Assembly: GCF_017875735.1 (NCBI RefSeq)
Contig: NZ_JAGGMZ010000001.1
Coordinates: 1,674,001-1,738,000 of the forward strand
Source: Arthrobacter sp. CAN_C5
Lineage (GTDB): Bacteria; Actinomycetota; Actinomycetes; Actinomycetales; Micrococcaceae
Length of the DNA: 64,000 nt
Direction: 5' to 3'
Shown: one piece after another, positions 33,816 to 42,055 of the stretch
Layout: each line of letters begins with the position of its first letter
Numbering within the stretch: position 1 is the first letter of the stretch
Program-made: the position numbers and the translations under genes
The notes under the pieces: generated by a model
What the model saw: only the letters and a program-made list of their open reading frames with translations
Told to the model about the DNA's origin: nothing
The model's database searches: none

Positions 33816-34711
33816 GACGTGGGAACCTCGCCACGCTCTTCGCCCTTGACGATGGGGACCCGTACCGCGTTGCCCCACTCGGTCCAGGAGCCGTCATAGT
33901 TGCGTACCTTGCTGAAACCGAGCAGGTGGAACAGGACAAACCAGGTGTGGCTGGACCGTTCGCCGATGCGGCAGTAGGCAACGACGTCGTCGTCGTCCTT
34001 CAGACCCACCTCGTCACGGTAGATGGCATCGAGCTCGGCCCGGCTGCGGAACGTCCCGTCCTCGGCAGCGGCGCGGGCCCAGGGGACCGACGCGGCGGAG
34101 GGGATGTGCCCACCGCGGAGTGCGCCTTCCTCAGGGTAGGCCGGCATGTGGGTGCGGGCACCGGTGTATTCGTCGGCCGAGCGGACGTCGATCAGGGGCT
34201 TCCCCAGGTGCTCGAGTACGTCGCCCATGTACGCGCGGATCGGAGCGTCATTGCGCTCCACCAACGGGTACTCGACGTTCTGAACGGCTGGCACGTCCGT
34301 GGTGGTCGGGCGCCCCTCGGCGAGCCACTTGTCGCGGCCGCCGTCGAGGAGCCGGACATCCTCGTGGCCAAACAGGGTGAAGACCCAGAGGGCGTAGGCT
34401 GCCCACCAGTTACTCTTGTCACCGTAAATGACAACGGTAGTGTCCCGGGTGATGCCCTTGGCGGACATCAGGCGGGAGAAAGCGGCGCCGTCAACGTAGT
34501 CGCGGGTGACCTCATCGTTGAGGTCGGTGTGCCAATCCACCTTCACTGCACCGGGGATGTGGCCCGTGTCGTAGAGGAGGACGTCCTCATCCGACTCGAC
34601 CACCACCAGGGAATCTGTGTCGAGATTGTCCGCCAGCCAGGCGGTGGAGACGAGCCGTTCGGGGTGGGCATAGTGAGCGAACTTCTCATCGGAATCTGCT
34701 GCGACTGACAT
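33812..34711 (-). CDS. sseA: thiosulfate/3-mercaptopyruvate sulfurtransferase
   Basis: 299 residues with tandem rhodanese domains. The inactive N-terminal domain (about 15-140) includes '[17 protein letters not shown]'. The active C-terminal domain (about 165-290) carries C247 in '[15 protein letters not shown]'; its CRIGERSSH loop is the type seen in actinobacterial CysA/SseA enzymes. It moves sulfane sulfur from thiosulfate or mercaptopyruvate to acceptors. It is the first gene of an operon with sufE and is divergent from zapE over a 154-base spacer. Confidence 0.93.
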   Translation of the reverse strand: MSVAADSDEKFAHYAHPERLVSTAWLADNLDTDSLVVVESDEDVLLYDTGHIPGAVKVDWHTDLNDEVTRDYVDGAAFSRLMSAKGITRDTTVVIYGDKSNWWAAYALWVFTLFGHEDVRLLDGGRDKWLAEGRPTTTDVPAVQNVEYPLVERNDAPIRAYMGDVLEHLGKPLIDVRSADEYTGARTHMPAYPEEGALRGGHIPSAASVPWARAAAEDGTFRSRAELDAIYRDEVGLKDDDDVVAYCRIGERSSHTWFVLFHLLGFSKVRNYDGSWTEWGNAVRVPIVKGEERGEVPTS

Positions 34712-34865
34712 CCGTAGGCCTTTCTCGCGAAGAATATGTGGTCTCTACTAGCGTAACCACGCCTGCCCTGAAATATTTCCAGAGGTTCACCGCACGCCAC
34801 AAATGCCCCGCGATGGGTGGTCCCGGGACACGTGCTCCGGTGGATGTGCCGTATTCTTGCCTACC

Positions 34866-35900
34866 GTGGCAACTATCGAACAGCTTTCCCAGCGGACCCC
34901 CAAAGTTTCGGTCGACGAACTGCTGACCGGGTTCTATCCGTCCCCCCGGTTCGGCGACGTGTCCTTTGACAGCTACCGTCCCGACCCCGACCAGCCGTCC
35001 CAGGCAGAGGCAGTCAAGGCGCTGTCCGATTTCGCGGACACGGTCAACCAGCCCGAACCGACCGGCCTGCGGAAACTATTCGGCGCAAAGAAGGCCCCCA
35101 CACGAGCGGGAATTTACCTCGATGGCGGATTCGGCGTCGGTAAAACCCACCTCCTGGCGTCGCTCTGGCACGCCACCTCGGGCAAGAAGGCCTTCGGTAC
35201 CTTCGTGGAGTACACCAACCTGGTGGGCGCTCTGTCCTTTCGACGCGCGGTCGACGCGCTGAGTGGGTACGCGCTGGTCTGCATCGACGAGTTCGAACTC
35301 GACGATCCGGGAGATACGGTGCTGATGTCCCGGCTGATGCGTGAGCTCGCCGACGCCGGGGTCAAGCTCGCGGCGACTTCCAACACACTGCCCGGCTCGC
35401 TGGGCGACGGACGGTTTGCGGCCGTCGACTTCCAGCGGGAAATCCAGGTGCTCGCTGACCAGTTCGACGTGCTGCGCATCGACGGTGAGGACTACCGCCA
35501 CCGTGGGCTCCCCGAGGCGCCTGAGCCCTTCAGCGAATCAGGTCTCCATGACCGCGTGCGCGAGCTCAAGGACGGGCCCGATGGCATGCTGGCCGAGGAC
35601 GTCTTCAGTGACCTGGTGAAACATCTCTCAGGGGTGCACCCGAGCCGGTACCGCCAGTTGATCGATGGCGTGGACTACATCGCCTGGCACAACGTGGGCA
35701 CCATCTCGGAGCAGGCGGTCGCATTGCGGTTCGTGGTCCTCGCGGACCGCATCTATGACAAGGACATTCCGGTCTTTGCCAGTGGCGTCGCATTCGACCA
35801 GCTTTTCACCGAGGAAATGATGACCGGCGGCTACATGAAGAAGTACCACCGGGCCGTGTCCCGGTTGACGGCCCTGGCCCGTCAGGGCAGCGAAGCTTAG
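34866..35900 (+). CDS. zapE: AFG1/ZapE-type cell-division ATPase
   Basis: 344 residues from GTG 34866. The P-loop 'DGGFGVGKTHLL' (about 87-95), Walker B 'LVCIDEFELDD', 'KLAATSNTLP' (sensor 1) and 'SRYRQLIDGVDYIAWHN' match the AFG1-like ATPase family, which includes ZapE, an ATP-dependent regulator of the Z-ring in bacteria. The frame is open further upstream but that part has no similarity. There is no Shine-Dalgarno; TATTCT lies about 8 bases before the GTG, fitting a leaderless transcript. Confidence 0.88.
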   Translation: MATIEQLSQRTPKVSVDELLTGFYPSPRFGDVSFDSYRPDPDQPSQAEAVKALSDFADTVNQPEPTGLRKLFGAKKAPTRAGIYLDGGFGVGKTHLLASLWHATSGKKAFGTFVEYTNLVGALSFRRAVDALSGYALVCIDEFELDDPGDTVLMSRLMRELADAGVKLAATSNTLPGSLGDGRFAAVDFQREIQVLADQFDVLRIDGEDYRHRGLPEAPEPFSESGLHDRVRELKDGPDGMLAEDVFSDLVKHLSGVHPSRYRQLIDGVDYIAWHNVGTISEQAVALRFVVLADRIYDKDIPVFASGVAFDQLFTEEMMTGGYMKKYHRAVSRLTALARQGSEA

Positions 35901-35957
35901 CTCCCGCCCTGGGCCGGATCGGCCAGACCCGGCCCGGACACCGGGTGAGCATGCAAA

Positions 35958-35993
35958 AAGCGCCGGTACTGCCTCACGGCAGGACCGGCGCTT
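35958..35993. terminator. zapE / MT0933-like gene terminator
   Basis: AAGCGCCGGT (35958-35967) pairs with ACCGGCGCTT (35984-35993), with an inner CTGCC-TCAC-GGCAG stem, then a CTTCTTTTG tract on the plus strand and AAAAA on the other side. It can work in both directions between convergent genes. Confidence 0.88.
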
Positions 35994-36013
35994 CTTTTGT
36001 CGAGCAATAGGCC

Positions 36014-36265
36014 TTACACGGCCGGAGGAACTCCGGGGCCAGCTGGCCGGTCGGTGTCCCCGCGGTCGGTCTTGTCAACCATTTCGGAGGCTTTGGTCTG
36101 AACCTTGTCGATCTTGTCGGCGTACTTGCCTCCGGTCTTGCTGTCAACGAAGTTGCCAGCGTGACCGATGCCTTCCTTGATCTTTCCAGAGTTCTCGCCC
36201 ACCAGCTCGGTTGCCTTTTCCTTCAGCACTCCGGCCTTGCCTTTGAGCCCGTCAAATACAGACAC
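36014..36265 (-). CDS. MT0933-like antitoxin-family protein
   Basis: 83 residues from GTG 36265, chosen because AGGAGG lies just upstream. It is a small, highly charged amphipathic protein ('FDGLKGKAGVLKEKATELVG', 'GKIKEGIGHAGNFVDSKTGG', 'KYADKIDKVQTKASEMVDKT'). The FVD-KTGGKYADKIDK core is characteristic of the MT0933_antitox family, also similar to CsbD-like stress proteins. No toxin gene is next to it, so the antitoxin name should not be taken as function. Confidence 0.75.
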   Translation of the reverse strand: MSVFDGLKGKAGVLKEKATELVGENSGKIKEGIGHAGNFVDSKTGGKYADKIDKVQTKASEMVDKTDRGDTDRPAGPGVPPAV

Positions 36266-36440
36266 AGGCACCTCCTTTCGATCCGGGAACCTGATGCTCC
36301 CTCTGCGAGCCATCTTAGGGCGCTCGGTTGGCAGTTCCAAGCACGCAGCCTGTGGTTTGCCTGAGTGTCCGCCGACGGCGTATTTCCGGGCTGTATTGCC
36401 GCTGGGGCGGCGATGTGACAGCCTTGAAAAGCCAGATGGC

Positions 36441-36486
36441 ACCCGGACGAGGTGCGCCGTACCCGGCCAGCGACAAGACGGCGTTT
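36441..36486 (+). ncRNA. guanidine-III (ykkC-III) riboswitch
   Basis: CCGGACGAGGTGCGCCGTA at 36443-36461, then CCCGG and GACAAGACGGCG to 36482, match the ykkC-III consensus almost base for base. The CGCCGT loop of the first hairpin pairs with ACGGCG to form the pseudoknot. The strong AGGAG Shine-Dalgarno at 36488-36493 starts right after it, so guanidinium binding should expose or stabilise translation of the exporter. The downstream SMR gene is the expected partner. Confidence 0.94.
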
Positions 36487-36502
36487 CAGGAGTGAGACTG
36501 TC

Positions 36503-36817
36503 ATGGCATGGATTGTTCTAGTGGTATCCGGCGTCCTCGAAGCCGTCTGGGCCACAGCCCTTGGAAAGTCGGAGGGATTCACCCGGCTGGTTCCGTCAAT
36601 CATCTTCGGTGTGGCGGTGACCCTCAGCATGGTTGGCCTGGCGTGGGCGATGCGCACCCTTCCCGTAGGGACCGCCTATGCGGTCTGGGTGGGCATTGGC
36701 GCGTCGCTGACCGTGGCGTACGCGATGATTTTCGACGGCGAATCCGCCTCGGTGATCAAGGTGCTGCTGGTACTCGGGATTGTAGCCTGCGTGATCGGGC
36801 TGAAACTGCTGCACTAA
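36503..36817 (+). CDS. gdx: guanidinium exporter, SMR family (Gdx/SugE)
   Basis: 104 residues from ATG 36503; the longer frame to 36452 starts inside the riboswitch and is rejected. Four transmembrane helices span about 2-22, 28-50, 56-78 and 83-103. The essential proton/substrate Glu is E13 in 'VSGVLEAVWATALGKS', and 'GTAYAVWVGIGA' is the dimer-interface signature. It exchanges guanidinium for protons as a dual-topology dimer. The guanidine-III riboswitch upstream makes the Gdx subtype assignment stronger than sequence alone. Confidence 0.92.
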   Translation: MAWIVLVVSGVLEAVWATALGKSEGFTRLVPSIIFGVAVTLSMVGLAWAMRTLPVGTAYAVWVGIGASLTVAYAMIFDGESASVIKVLLVLGIVACVIGLKLLH

Positions 36818-36894
36818 CTGCAGAGGCCCTCCTGTTGGCCCGCATGCCGCTCTGGCTGGTGACTTACCTGGAATGGGGTGTTCCTATCCCGAGA

Positions 36895-36922
36895 TCCCAC
36901 TGACCGAGGCTGGTCAGTGGGA
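36895..36922 (+). terminator. exporter terminator-like hairpin
   Basis: TCCCACTGACC (36895-36905) and its perfect complement (36912-36922) enclose a 6-base loop, 77 bases after the gdx stop. A TTGTCTAGAC follows. The left arm recurs as TCCCACTGACTGAG at about 36935. Confidence 0.6.
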
Positions 36923-36974
36923 TTGTCTAGACAGTCCCACTGACTGAGCTCGTTGGGTGGGCTGGAATACCGCT

Positions 36975-37071
36975 GGGCCCGGCACAAGTGCTCATTCACC
37001 GCGGGGAGCTGCTGAGCATGAGCGTCTATGCTCACTGCAGTTGCCGGGTTGGTGAGCACTTGTGTTGGCCC
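36975..37071. repeat. long nested inverted repeat
   Basis: The outer arms are GGGCC (36975-36979) with GGCCC (37067-37071) and CACAAGTGCTCA (36983-36994) with TGAGCACTTGTG (37053-37064), a perfect 12-bp match. Inside is a second hairpin, TGAGCAT (37013-37019) with ATGCTCA (37028-37034). The whole could fold as one rod of about 97 bases. It may be a small RNA, a remnant of a mobile element, or a cruciform; nothing else identifies it. Confidence 0.7.
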
Positions 37072-37130
37072 GCATCGAGCCGGCAACCGGGTGGGGGAGC
37101 CGCGAGGCGTTCCTGGTCAAAGCTCGTTAA

Positions 37131-37156
37131 AGAAAAATACCCCGGCCGTAGCCGGG
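37131..37156 (-). terminator. tRNA operon terminator
   Basis: On the minus strand, CCCGGC-TACG-GCCGGG is followed by GTATTTTTC, a GC stem with a T-rich tail, about 30 bases beyond the last tRNA. Confidence 0.82.
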
Positions 37157-37187
37157 ATCATGTGTAAGACGCGGGTGGTGGAAGTGG

Positions 37188-37261
37188 AGCGGACGACGGG
37201 ATTCGAACCCGCGACATCCACCTTGGCAAGGTGGTGCTCTAGCCAGCTGAGCTACGTCCGC
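37188..37261 (-). tRNA. tRNA-Gly (GCC), copy 1
   Basis: Minus-strand cloverleaf: acceptor GCGGACG paired with CGTCCGC, anticodon loop TTGCCAA (GCC), T-loop GGTTCGAATCC. The CCA end is encoded (TGG at 37185-37187 on the plus strand). Its sequence is identical in the body to the copy at 37538-37611. Confidence 0.95.
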
Positions 37262-37311
37262 GAAAAAGCGGTACCCGGTGAATTCCGAAGAACCACGGGA
37301 ACCGCTCTGAG

Positions 37312-37383
37312 TGGGCGATACTGGGATCGAACCAGTGACCTCTTCCGTGTCAGGGAAGCGCGCTACCGCTGCGCCAATCGCCC
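37312..37383 (-). tRNA. tRNA-Val (GAC)
   Basis: Minus-strand cloverleaf with acceptor GGGCGAT/ATCGCCC, anticodon loop CTGACAC (GAC) and T-loop GGTTCGATCCC. No encoded CCA follows the discriminator base. Confidence 0.95.
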
Positions 37384-37411
37384 ATCGAGATGGGTGCAAG
37401 CTCCGTACTGG

Positions 37412-37482
37412 AGGTGGGGACGGGATTCGAACCCGCGTATACGGCTTTGCAGGCCGCTGCCTCGCCTCTCGGCCACCCCACC
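37412..37482 (-). tRNA. tRNA-Cys (GCA)
   Basis: Minus-strand cloverleaf with acceptor GGTGGGG/CCCCACC, anticodon loop CTGCAAA (GCA), U73 discriminator and encoded CCA (TGG at 37409-37411 on the plus strand). Confidence 0.95.
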
Positions 37483-37537
37483 GTGCCTGGTAAACCAAGA
37501 CCATCGAAAGGTGCTCCGATAGTTACAGTGACTTGCG

Positions 37538-37611
37538 AGCGGACGACGGGATTCGAACCCGCGACATCCACCTTGGCAAGGTGGTGCTCTAGCCAGCTGA
37601 GCTACGTCCGC
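37538..37611 (-). tRNA. tRNA-Gly (GCC), copy 2
   Basis: Same mature sequence as the tRNA-Gly at 37188-37261, but without an encoded CCA. It is the first gene of the minus-strand Gly-Cys-Val-Gly tRNA operon. Confidence 0.95.
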
Positions 37612-37784
37612 ATGTTGATTGATGATTCACAACCTCATGAAAATCCGTGGATTTGCAGGGTTATTCGTCGTTTTCCAACGAGTAAAAACTCTATAGGAGG
37701 AAATGGGGTTCGTCCAATCCGGGTCGAACGACGCCGGAATGGGGCCGACTATAGATTGTCAGTATCCGGTGTCAGACTGGATGT

Positions 37785-38663
37785 ATGACTCAACCGCTGC
37801 TGGCTCATTCGACTGAGCACGGACGCATGTATTCCCGTTCGACCACCGACCGTCCGATCGTCCCCTCGATCACCACCGTCATCTCGCAGGCCACCGCCTC
37901 CCTCGATGGCTGGATCGGCTACATGGCTGCCAACGCCGTCGCGAACGATCCGCGGGTGCCCGCCGCGCTGGACAACCCCTCGCAGCTGCGCACCGTGGTC
38001 AAGGACGCCTCCGTGGCCGCGGAACGCTACCGTGACGAGGCCGCCGACCGGGGCACCCGGGTGCACTACTACTGCGAACAGGTTGCCCTTCGGGACCTGG
38101 AGAAGCCTCACGACGTCGACGGCGCCCGGGCAGCCCTCGCTGAGAACGACGAGGAAGCGTTCGCCGCCCGCTTCGACGAATGGTGGACCCAGTACCAGGT
38201 GCGGCCGATCGCTGCCGAACTCACCGTCTGGAACCACGAGGTCGGCTACGCCGGCACGCTCGACCTGCTCGCCGAAATCGGTGGACGGCTGTGCCTGATC
38301 GACTTCAAAACCAAAAACACCGACCGCGACGGGCAGGTGAAGCCCCTCGATGACAAGGTGGTGATGCAGCTCGTCGCCGGCATGAAGGCCCAGGAGAGCC
38401 TGGTCGACGGGGAGGCTGGCACCTGGGAGCCATGGAAGTACGACCACGAACTGATCCTGCTGGGCGTCGCAATCGGCAAGACCGAGGTGCGCGCCATGCG
38501 TGCGAACCCTGAGGTCCTCAAGGAGCACTGGTTCCGCTTCTGCGCGCTGCGCCGGTCGTGGGAAGCCGGTCTGGATGCGGCCGCCGCCGGGCGGGCGCTG
38601 CTCCCCATCGGGCCACCTCCCGTCACCGCAGGTGGCGCCGTCGCAAGCGGATCTGCCCACTGA
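37785..38663 (+). CDS. PD-(D/E)XK nuclease-superfamily protein
   Basis: 292 residues. The core 'AELTVWNHEVGYAGTLDLL' followed by 'LCLIDFKTKN' matches the E...GxxD...(D/E)xK arrangement of the PD-(D/E)XK superfamily, as in RecB-like and phage exonucleases (Asp in GTLDLL, Asp and Lys in IDFKTK). The N-terminal 'RGTRVHYYCEQVA' helix resembles the RGxxxHxxxE motif found in such nucleases. No helicase or recombination gene is adjacent. It lies alone between the tRNA operon and def, so its role (DNA repair, or processing) is unknown. Confidence 0.7.
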   Translation: MTQPLLAHSTEHGRMYSRSTTDRPIVPSITTVISQATASLDGWIGYMAANAVANDPRVPAALDNPSQLRTVVKDASVAAERYRDEAADRGTRVHYYCEQVALRDLEKPHDVDGARAALAENDEEAFAARFDEWWTQYQVRPIAAELTVWNHEVGYAGTLDLLAEIGGRLCLIDFKTKNTDRDGQVKPLDDKVVMQLVAGMKAQESLVDGEAGTWEPWKYDHELILLGVAIGKTEVRAMRANPEVLKEHWFRFCALRRSWEAGLDAAAAGRALLPIGPPPVTAGGAVASGSAH

Positions 38664-38777
38664 GAACGGGCCGGCTGAGGGTGCGGCCGGGTTCGCGCCT
38701 AGAATGGCATCGCATCACAGCGCACTATTGAAGAGCAGGACCCACGATTCAGATCAGTTCACCCATCAAAACAGTGC

Positions 38778-38811
38778 CCCACTGACAACAGTGACCCACT
38801 GACAACAGTTG
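38778..38811. repeat. two 17-bp tandem repeats upstream of def
   Basis: CCCACTGACAACAGT plus two bases occurs at 38778-38794 and 38795-38811. Each contains the inverted repeat ACTG-ACAA-CAGT. The pair sits 46 bases before the def start, where it could bind a regulator. Confidence 0.7.
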
Positions 38812-38856
38812 CCCATCATGCAGCACACCATCCACGACGTTAGGACCACTCACAGC

Positions 38857-39462
38857 ATGGCCGTCTTGAGCATTCGGATCATCGGCGACCCGGTATTGAG
38901 AACCCCCGCCGCCGAGGTCACCCAGTTCGGTCCGGAGCTGGCCCGGCTGGTAGCTGACATGGTGGAAACCATGGACGACGTGCATGGAGCAGGCCTTGCG
39001 GCACCCCAGGTGGGGGTGAGCCTGAGGGTCTTTACCTTCCGGATCGGCGACGCGTCGGGCCACGTGGTGAACCCGGTACTCGAGGTGGGCACCGAACCCG
39101 AACCCGAGGAACCGGAAGGGTGCCTGTCCATCCCGGGACTCGGCTACCCCGTGCCACGCGTGAGCTGGGCCAGGGTGACCGGCCTCGACCTCAACGGTGA
39201 ACCGGTCGAGTTTGAAGGAACCGGAATGCTCGCACGCTGCTTCCAGCACGAGACAGACCACCTGAACGGCTCGCTGTACATTGACCGCTTGGTGGGGGAG
39301 CACCGGAAGGACGCCATGCGCGCAATCCGGAGCTCCAGCTATTCCTCGGTGGCGGACCAGACCACCCGCGAGCGGTCGGAGAGCATCGGCTCAAGCTTCG
39401 GGCTTGGCACCGCGTCAACCGTGCAGGGCGGCCAGCCCAGCACCCACGGAACCAGACGATGA
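38857..39462 (+). CDS. def: peptide deformylase
   Basis: 201 residues from ATG 38857. It removes the N-formyl group from nascent proteins. All three motifs are present: 'GAGLAAPQVG', 'EGCLSIPG' with metal ligand C89, and 'QHETDHLNG' with H131, E132 and H135. The C-terminal extension of about 45 residues after the helix is Ser/Thr-rich and variable. The longer frame starting 48 bases upstream overlaps the tandem repeats and was rejected. It overlaps fmt by 4 bases, so the formylation and deformylation genes are coupled. Confidence 0.95.
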   Translation: MAVLSIRIIGDPVLRTPAAEVTQFGPELARLVADMVETMDDVHGAGLAAPQVGVSLRVFTFRIGDASGHVVNPVLEVGTEPEPEEPEGCLSIPGLGYPVPRVSWARVTGLDLNGEPVEFEGTGMLARCFQHETDHLNGSLYIDRLVGEHRKDAMRAIRSSSYSSVADQTTRERSESIGSSFGLGTASTVQGGQPSTHGTRR

Positions 39463-40421
39463 GGGTCCTCTTCGCCGGGACGCCCGGTGTGGCGGTGCCG
39501 TCCCTCGACGCACTCGTGGATGCCGGGTTCGACGTCGTCGGGGTACTGACCCGCGAGGACGCCCCGCTGGGGCGCAAACGGATCATGACACCCAGCCCCG
39601 TAGCGGCGCGGGCAGCCGAACTGGAGTTACCCGTGATCCGCGCCAACCGGATCGACGCCGCGGTCACAGAGCAGATCGCCGCCTTGAACACCGACGTGGC
39701 AGCAATCGTTGCGTACGGCGGACTGGTCCCTCAGCCGGCCCTGGACATCCCGGTTTACGGCTGGATCAACCTGCACTTTTCCCTCCTGCCCGCGTGGCGC
39801 GGAGCCGCCCCCGTCCAGCACGCCGTCATGGCCGGCGATGAGATCACCGGGGCCTCGACCTTCCGTCTCGAAGCGGGCCTCGACACGGGTCCGGTCTTCG
39901 GCACCATGACCGAAGCGGTCCGGCCCGGCGACACCAGTGGTGACCTGCTGGAGCGGTTATCCCAGGGTGGGGCCGTGCTGCTGGTCCAGACCCTCTCCGC
40001 GGTGGACGCGGGACGGGCCGAGGCAGTGCCCCAAGCGGGTCCCATCACCCTCGCGCCCAAGCTCACTATCGACGACGCGCGGGTGGACTGGGCCCAGCCT
40101 GCCCTTGCCGTCCGGCGGCGGATCAACGGTGTCACCCCCGAGCCGGGTGCCTGGACCCTCCTCGGAGACCAGCGGGTGAAGCTGGGTCCGGTGTCGTTGC
40201 TGGAACAACGCACTAATGCGGCCTCCACCGATCCGGCCTCCACTGATGCGGTCGCCGACCTGGCCGCGGGTGTGGTGTCCCTCGAAGCCGGCTCCGTAAT
40301 CGTGGGCACTGGCTCGGGTGCAGTCGTCCTCGGTGAGGTTCAGCCGGCTGGGAAAAAGAAGATGCGCGCAGCCGACTGGGCGCGCGGCGCAGGACAACAA
40401 GGAGAGCTGGTTTTTTCGTGA
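39459..40421 (+). CDS. fmt: methionyl-tRNA formyltransferase
   Basis: 320 residues. It formylates Met-tRNA-fMet with 10-formyltetrahydrofolate. The N-terminal formyltransferase domain has 'LFAGTPGVAVPSLDALV', the basic loop 'LGRKRIMTPSPV', and the catalytic Asn-His-Asp set in 'NLHFSLLPAWRGAAPVQ' and 'LDTGPV'. The C-terminal OB-like domain binds tRNA. It has ATGA overlap with def, and rsmB begins 13 bases after its stop, so def-fmt-rsmB form one unit. Confidence 0.95.
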   Translation: MRVLFAGTPGVAVPSLDALVDAGFDVVGVLTREDAPLGRKRIMTPSPVAARAAELELPVIRANRIDAAVTEQIAALNTDVAAIVAYGGLVPQPALDIPVYGWINLHFSLLPAWRGAAPVQHAVMAGDEITGASTFRLEAGLDTGPVFGTMTEAVRPGDTSGDLLERLSQGGAVLLVQTLSAVDAGRAEAVPQAGPITLAPKLTIDDARVDWAQPALAVRRRINGVTPEPGAWTLLGDQRVKLGPVSLLEQRTNAASTDPASTDAVADLAAGVVSLEAGSVIVGTGSGAVVLGEVQPAGKKKMRAADWARGAGQQGELVFS

Positions 40422-40434
40422 CGAGGCAGATTTC

Positions 40435-41955
40435 GTGACCAAGCAACAGGGACAGGGCAGCAAGGGCGGGCCGGAACGACGCCGTAATGCGGCCGGACGG
40501 GAACGCAACCGTGCCGAACCGCGCGGGTTCTCCACCGCCGCGCCCTCCGAGCGGACACGACGGGCCGACCCGGCACGGCTCGTAGCCTTCGAGGTGCTGC
40601 GCGCCGTCGAGGCCGACGACGCCTACGCGAACCTGGTGCTGCCCGTCAGCATCCGCAAGCACCGCCTCGACAAGCGCGATGCGGGCTTCGCCACTGAACT
40701 GGCCTACGGGGCGCTTCGTGGCCAGGGAACCTACGACGCTGTCCTGGCTAGGTGCGTCGACCGGCCGCTGGAAAAACTTGACCCGGCCATTCTTGATGCC
40801 CTGCGGATCGGAACCCACCAGCTCCTCGCGATGCGGGTGCCCGCTCACGCGGCCCTGGACCAGACAGTCGGCCTGGCCCGGGCCGTGATCGGCGCCGGAC
40901 CCTCAGCACTCATCAATGCGGTGCTGCGGCGGGTGTCGGCCAAGTCGCTTGAGGAATGGGTCGCTGAACTGACCGCTGATCTCACGGACGCTACGAAGAT
41001 CAGCTCCATCACCCACAGCCACCCGGAGTGGATTGTCCGCGCCCTCCGAGGTGCGCTGGTCGATCACGGCAGGGATGTCTCCGAAATCGAGACTCTCCTC
41101 GCCGCCAACAATGCCGCGCCGGTGGTCAACCTGCTCGCCCTCCCCGGACTGGGATCCCTTGATGAAGCGTTTGACGCCGGAGCCGTGCCGGGCGAGCTCG
41201 CCGAGGACTCGGCTCTGTTCTCGGCGGGTGATGTGGGCCGGCTCGAGAGCATCAGGGTCGGAACCACCCGGGTCCAGGACGCCGGCTCCCAGCTGGTCGC
41301 CCGGGCACTTGCCGCTGTGTCGCTCGACGGCGGCCCGACGTCGGCCGACCACGGCGCCGAGCAGTGGCTCGACCTTTGCGCCGGGCCTGGTGGCAAGGCC
41401 GCACTGCTCGGCGCCCTCGCGCAACAGGGTGGTCATACCCTGGTGGCGAACGAACCGGCCGAACACCGCGCCCAGCTGGTCCGCCAGGCCCTGCGGCCGC
41501 TCGATCCTGCCGTCTGGACCGTGCGGGTGGGGGACGGCCGAACGGTTGCCGATGACTTCCCGGACACCTTCGACCGGATTCTCGTCGATGCGCCCTGCAC
41601 CGGGCTGGGGGCCCTCCGCCGGCGTCCGGAAGCCCGCTGGCGGCGGAAGCCCTCGGATATCGGCGGACTCGGGGCGTTGCAACGTGATCTGCTCGCGGCT
41701 GCCCTGACAGCAGTCCGCCCCGGCGGCGTGGTGGCCTATGTCACCTGTTCGCCACATCCCGCCGAAACCTCGGCAGTGGTGCAGGACTGCCTGCGGCGCC
41801 GCGACGACGTTGAACTGATCGACGCGGGGGAGGCCCTCGACGAGGTCAGCCTCACCGGCTCGCTGGCGGCCGGCCACGAGAAGACCGCCCAACTGTGGCC
41901 TCACGTCCACGGCACCGATGCGATGTTCCTCGCGCTGATCCGCCGTACCGCCTAG
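40435..41955 (+). CDS. rsmB: 16S rRNA m5C967 methyltransferase
   Basis: 506 residues from GTG 40435 (GAGG 7-10 bases upstream); the frame is open further upstream only as an overlap with fmt. A lysine/arginine-rich start precedes a NusB-like RNA-binding domain (about 45-190). The SAM-dependent methyltransferase domain has '[17 protein letters not shown]', C388 in '[18 protein letters not shown]' and C438 in '[10 protein letters not shown]', the two-cysteine pair of RNA m5C methylases. It acts on 16S rRNA during ribosome assembly. Confidence 0.93.
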   Translation: MTKQQGQGSKGGPERRRNAAGRERNRAEPRGFSTAAPSERTRRADPARLVAFEVLRAVEADDAYANLVLPVSIRKHRLDKRDAGFATELAYGALRGQGTYDAVLARCVDRPLEKLDPAILDALRIGTHQLLAMRVPAHAALDQTVGLARAVIGAGPSALINAVLRRVSAKSLEEWVAELTADLTDATKISSITHSHPEWIVRALRGALVDHGRDVSEIETLLAANNAAPVVNLLALPGLGSLDEAFDAGAVPGELAEDSALFSAGDVGRLESIRVGTTRVQDAGSQLVARALAAVSLDGGPTSADHGAEQWLDLCAGPGGKAALLGALAQQGGHTLVANEPAEHRAQLVRQALRPLDPAVWTVRVGDGRTVADDFPDTFDRILVDAPCTGLGALRRRPEARWRRKPSDIGGLGALQRDLLAAALTAVRPGGVVAYVTCSPHPAETSAVVQDCLRRRDDVELIDAGEALDEVSLTGSLAAGHEKTAQLWPHVHGTDAMFLALIRRTA

Positions 41956-42055
41956 AAAGCGGACCGCCTGGAAACCGGACCGGCCAGAACCGGGTACCCC
42001 ACCCGATCGGGGTAGGTTGTGGGAAGACCACCGACACATCCGCTCAAGGAGTTCC

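Larger units (their letters stand above)
36818..37184. other. non-coding stretch rich in inverted repeats
   Basis: No convincing gene lies between the exporter and the tRNA operon. It holds a terminator-like hairpin at 36895-36922 with a partial second copy of its left arm (36935-36948), a long imperfect stem-loop at 36975-37071, and the tRNA operon terminator at 37131-37156. An antisense frame across it lacks protein-like composition. Confidence 0.6.

Noticed and set aside
36452..36502. Longer start for the SMR transporter
   Set aside because: It falls inside the guanidine-III aptamer, and the Shine-Dalgarno is placed for ATG 36503.
36814..37086. 90-residue open frame on the minus strand in the gap before the tRNA operon
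   Set aside because: It crosses the palindromes, has no Shine-Dalgarno and no protein-like pattern.
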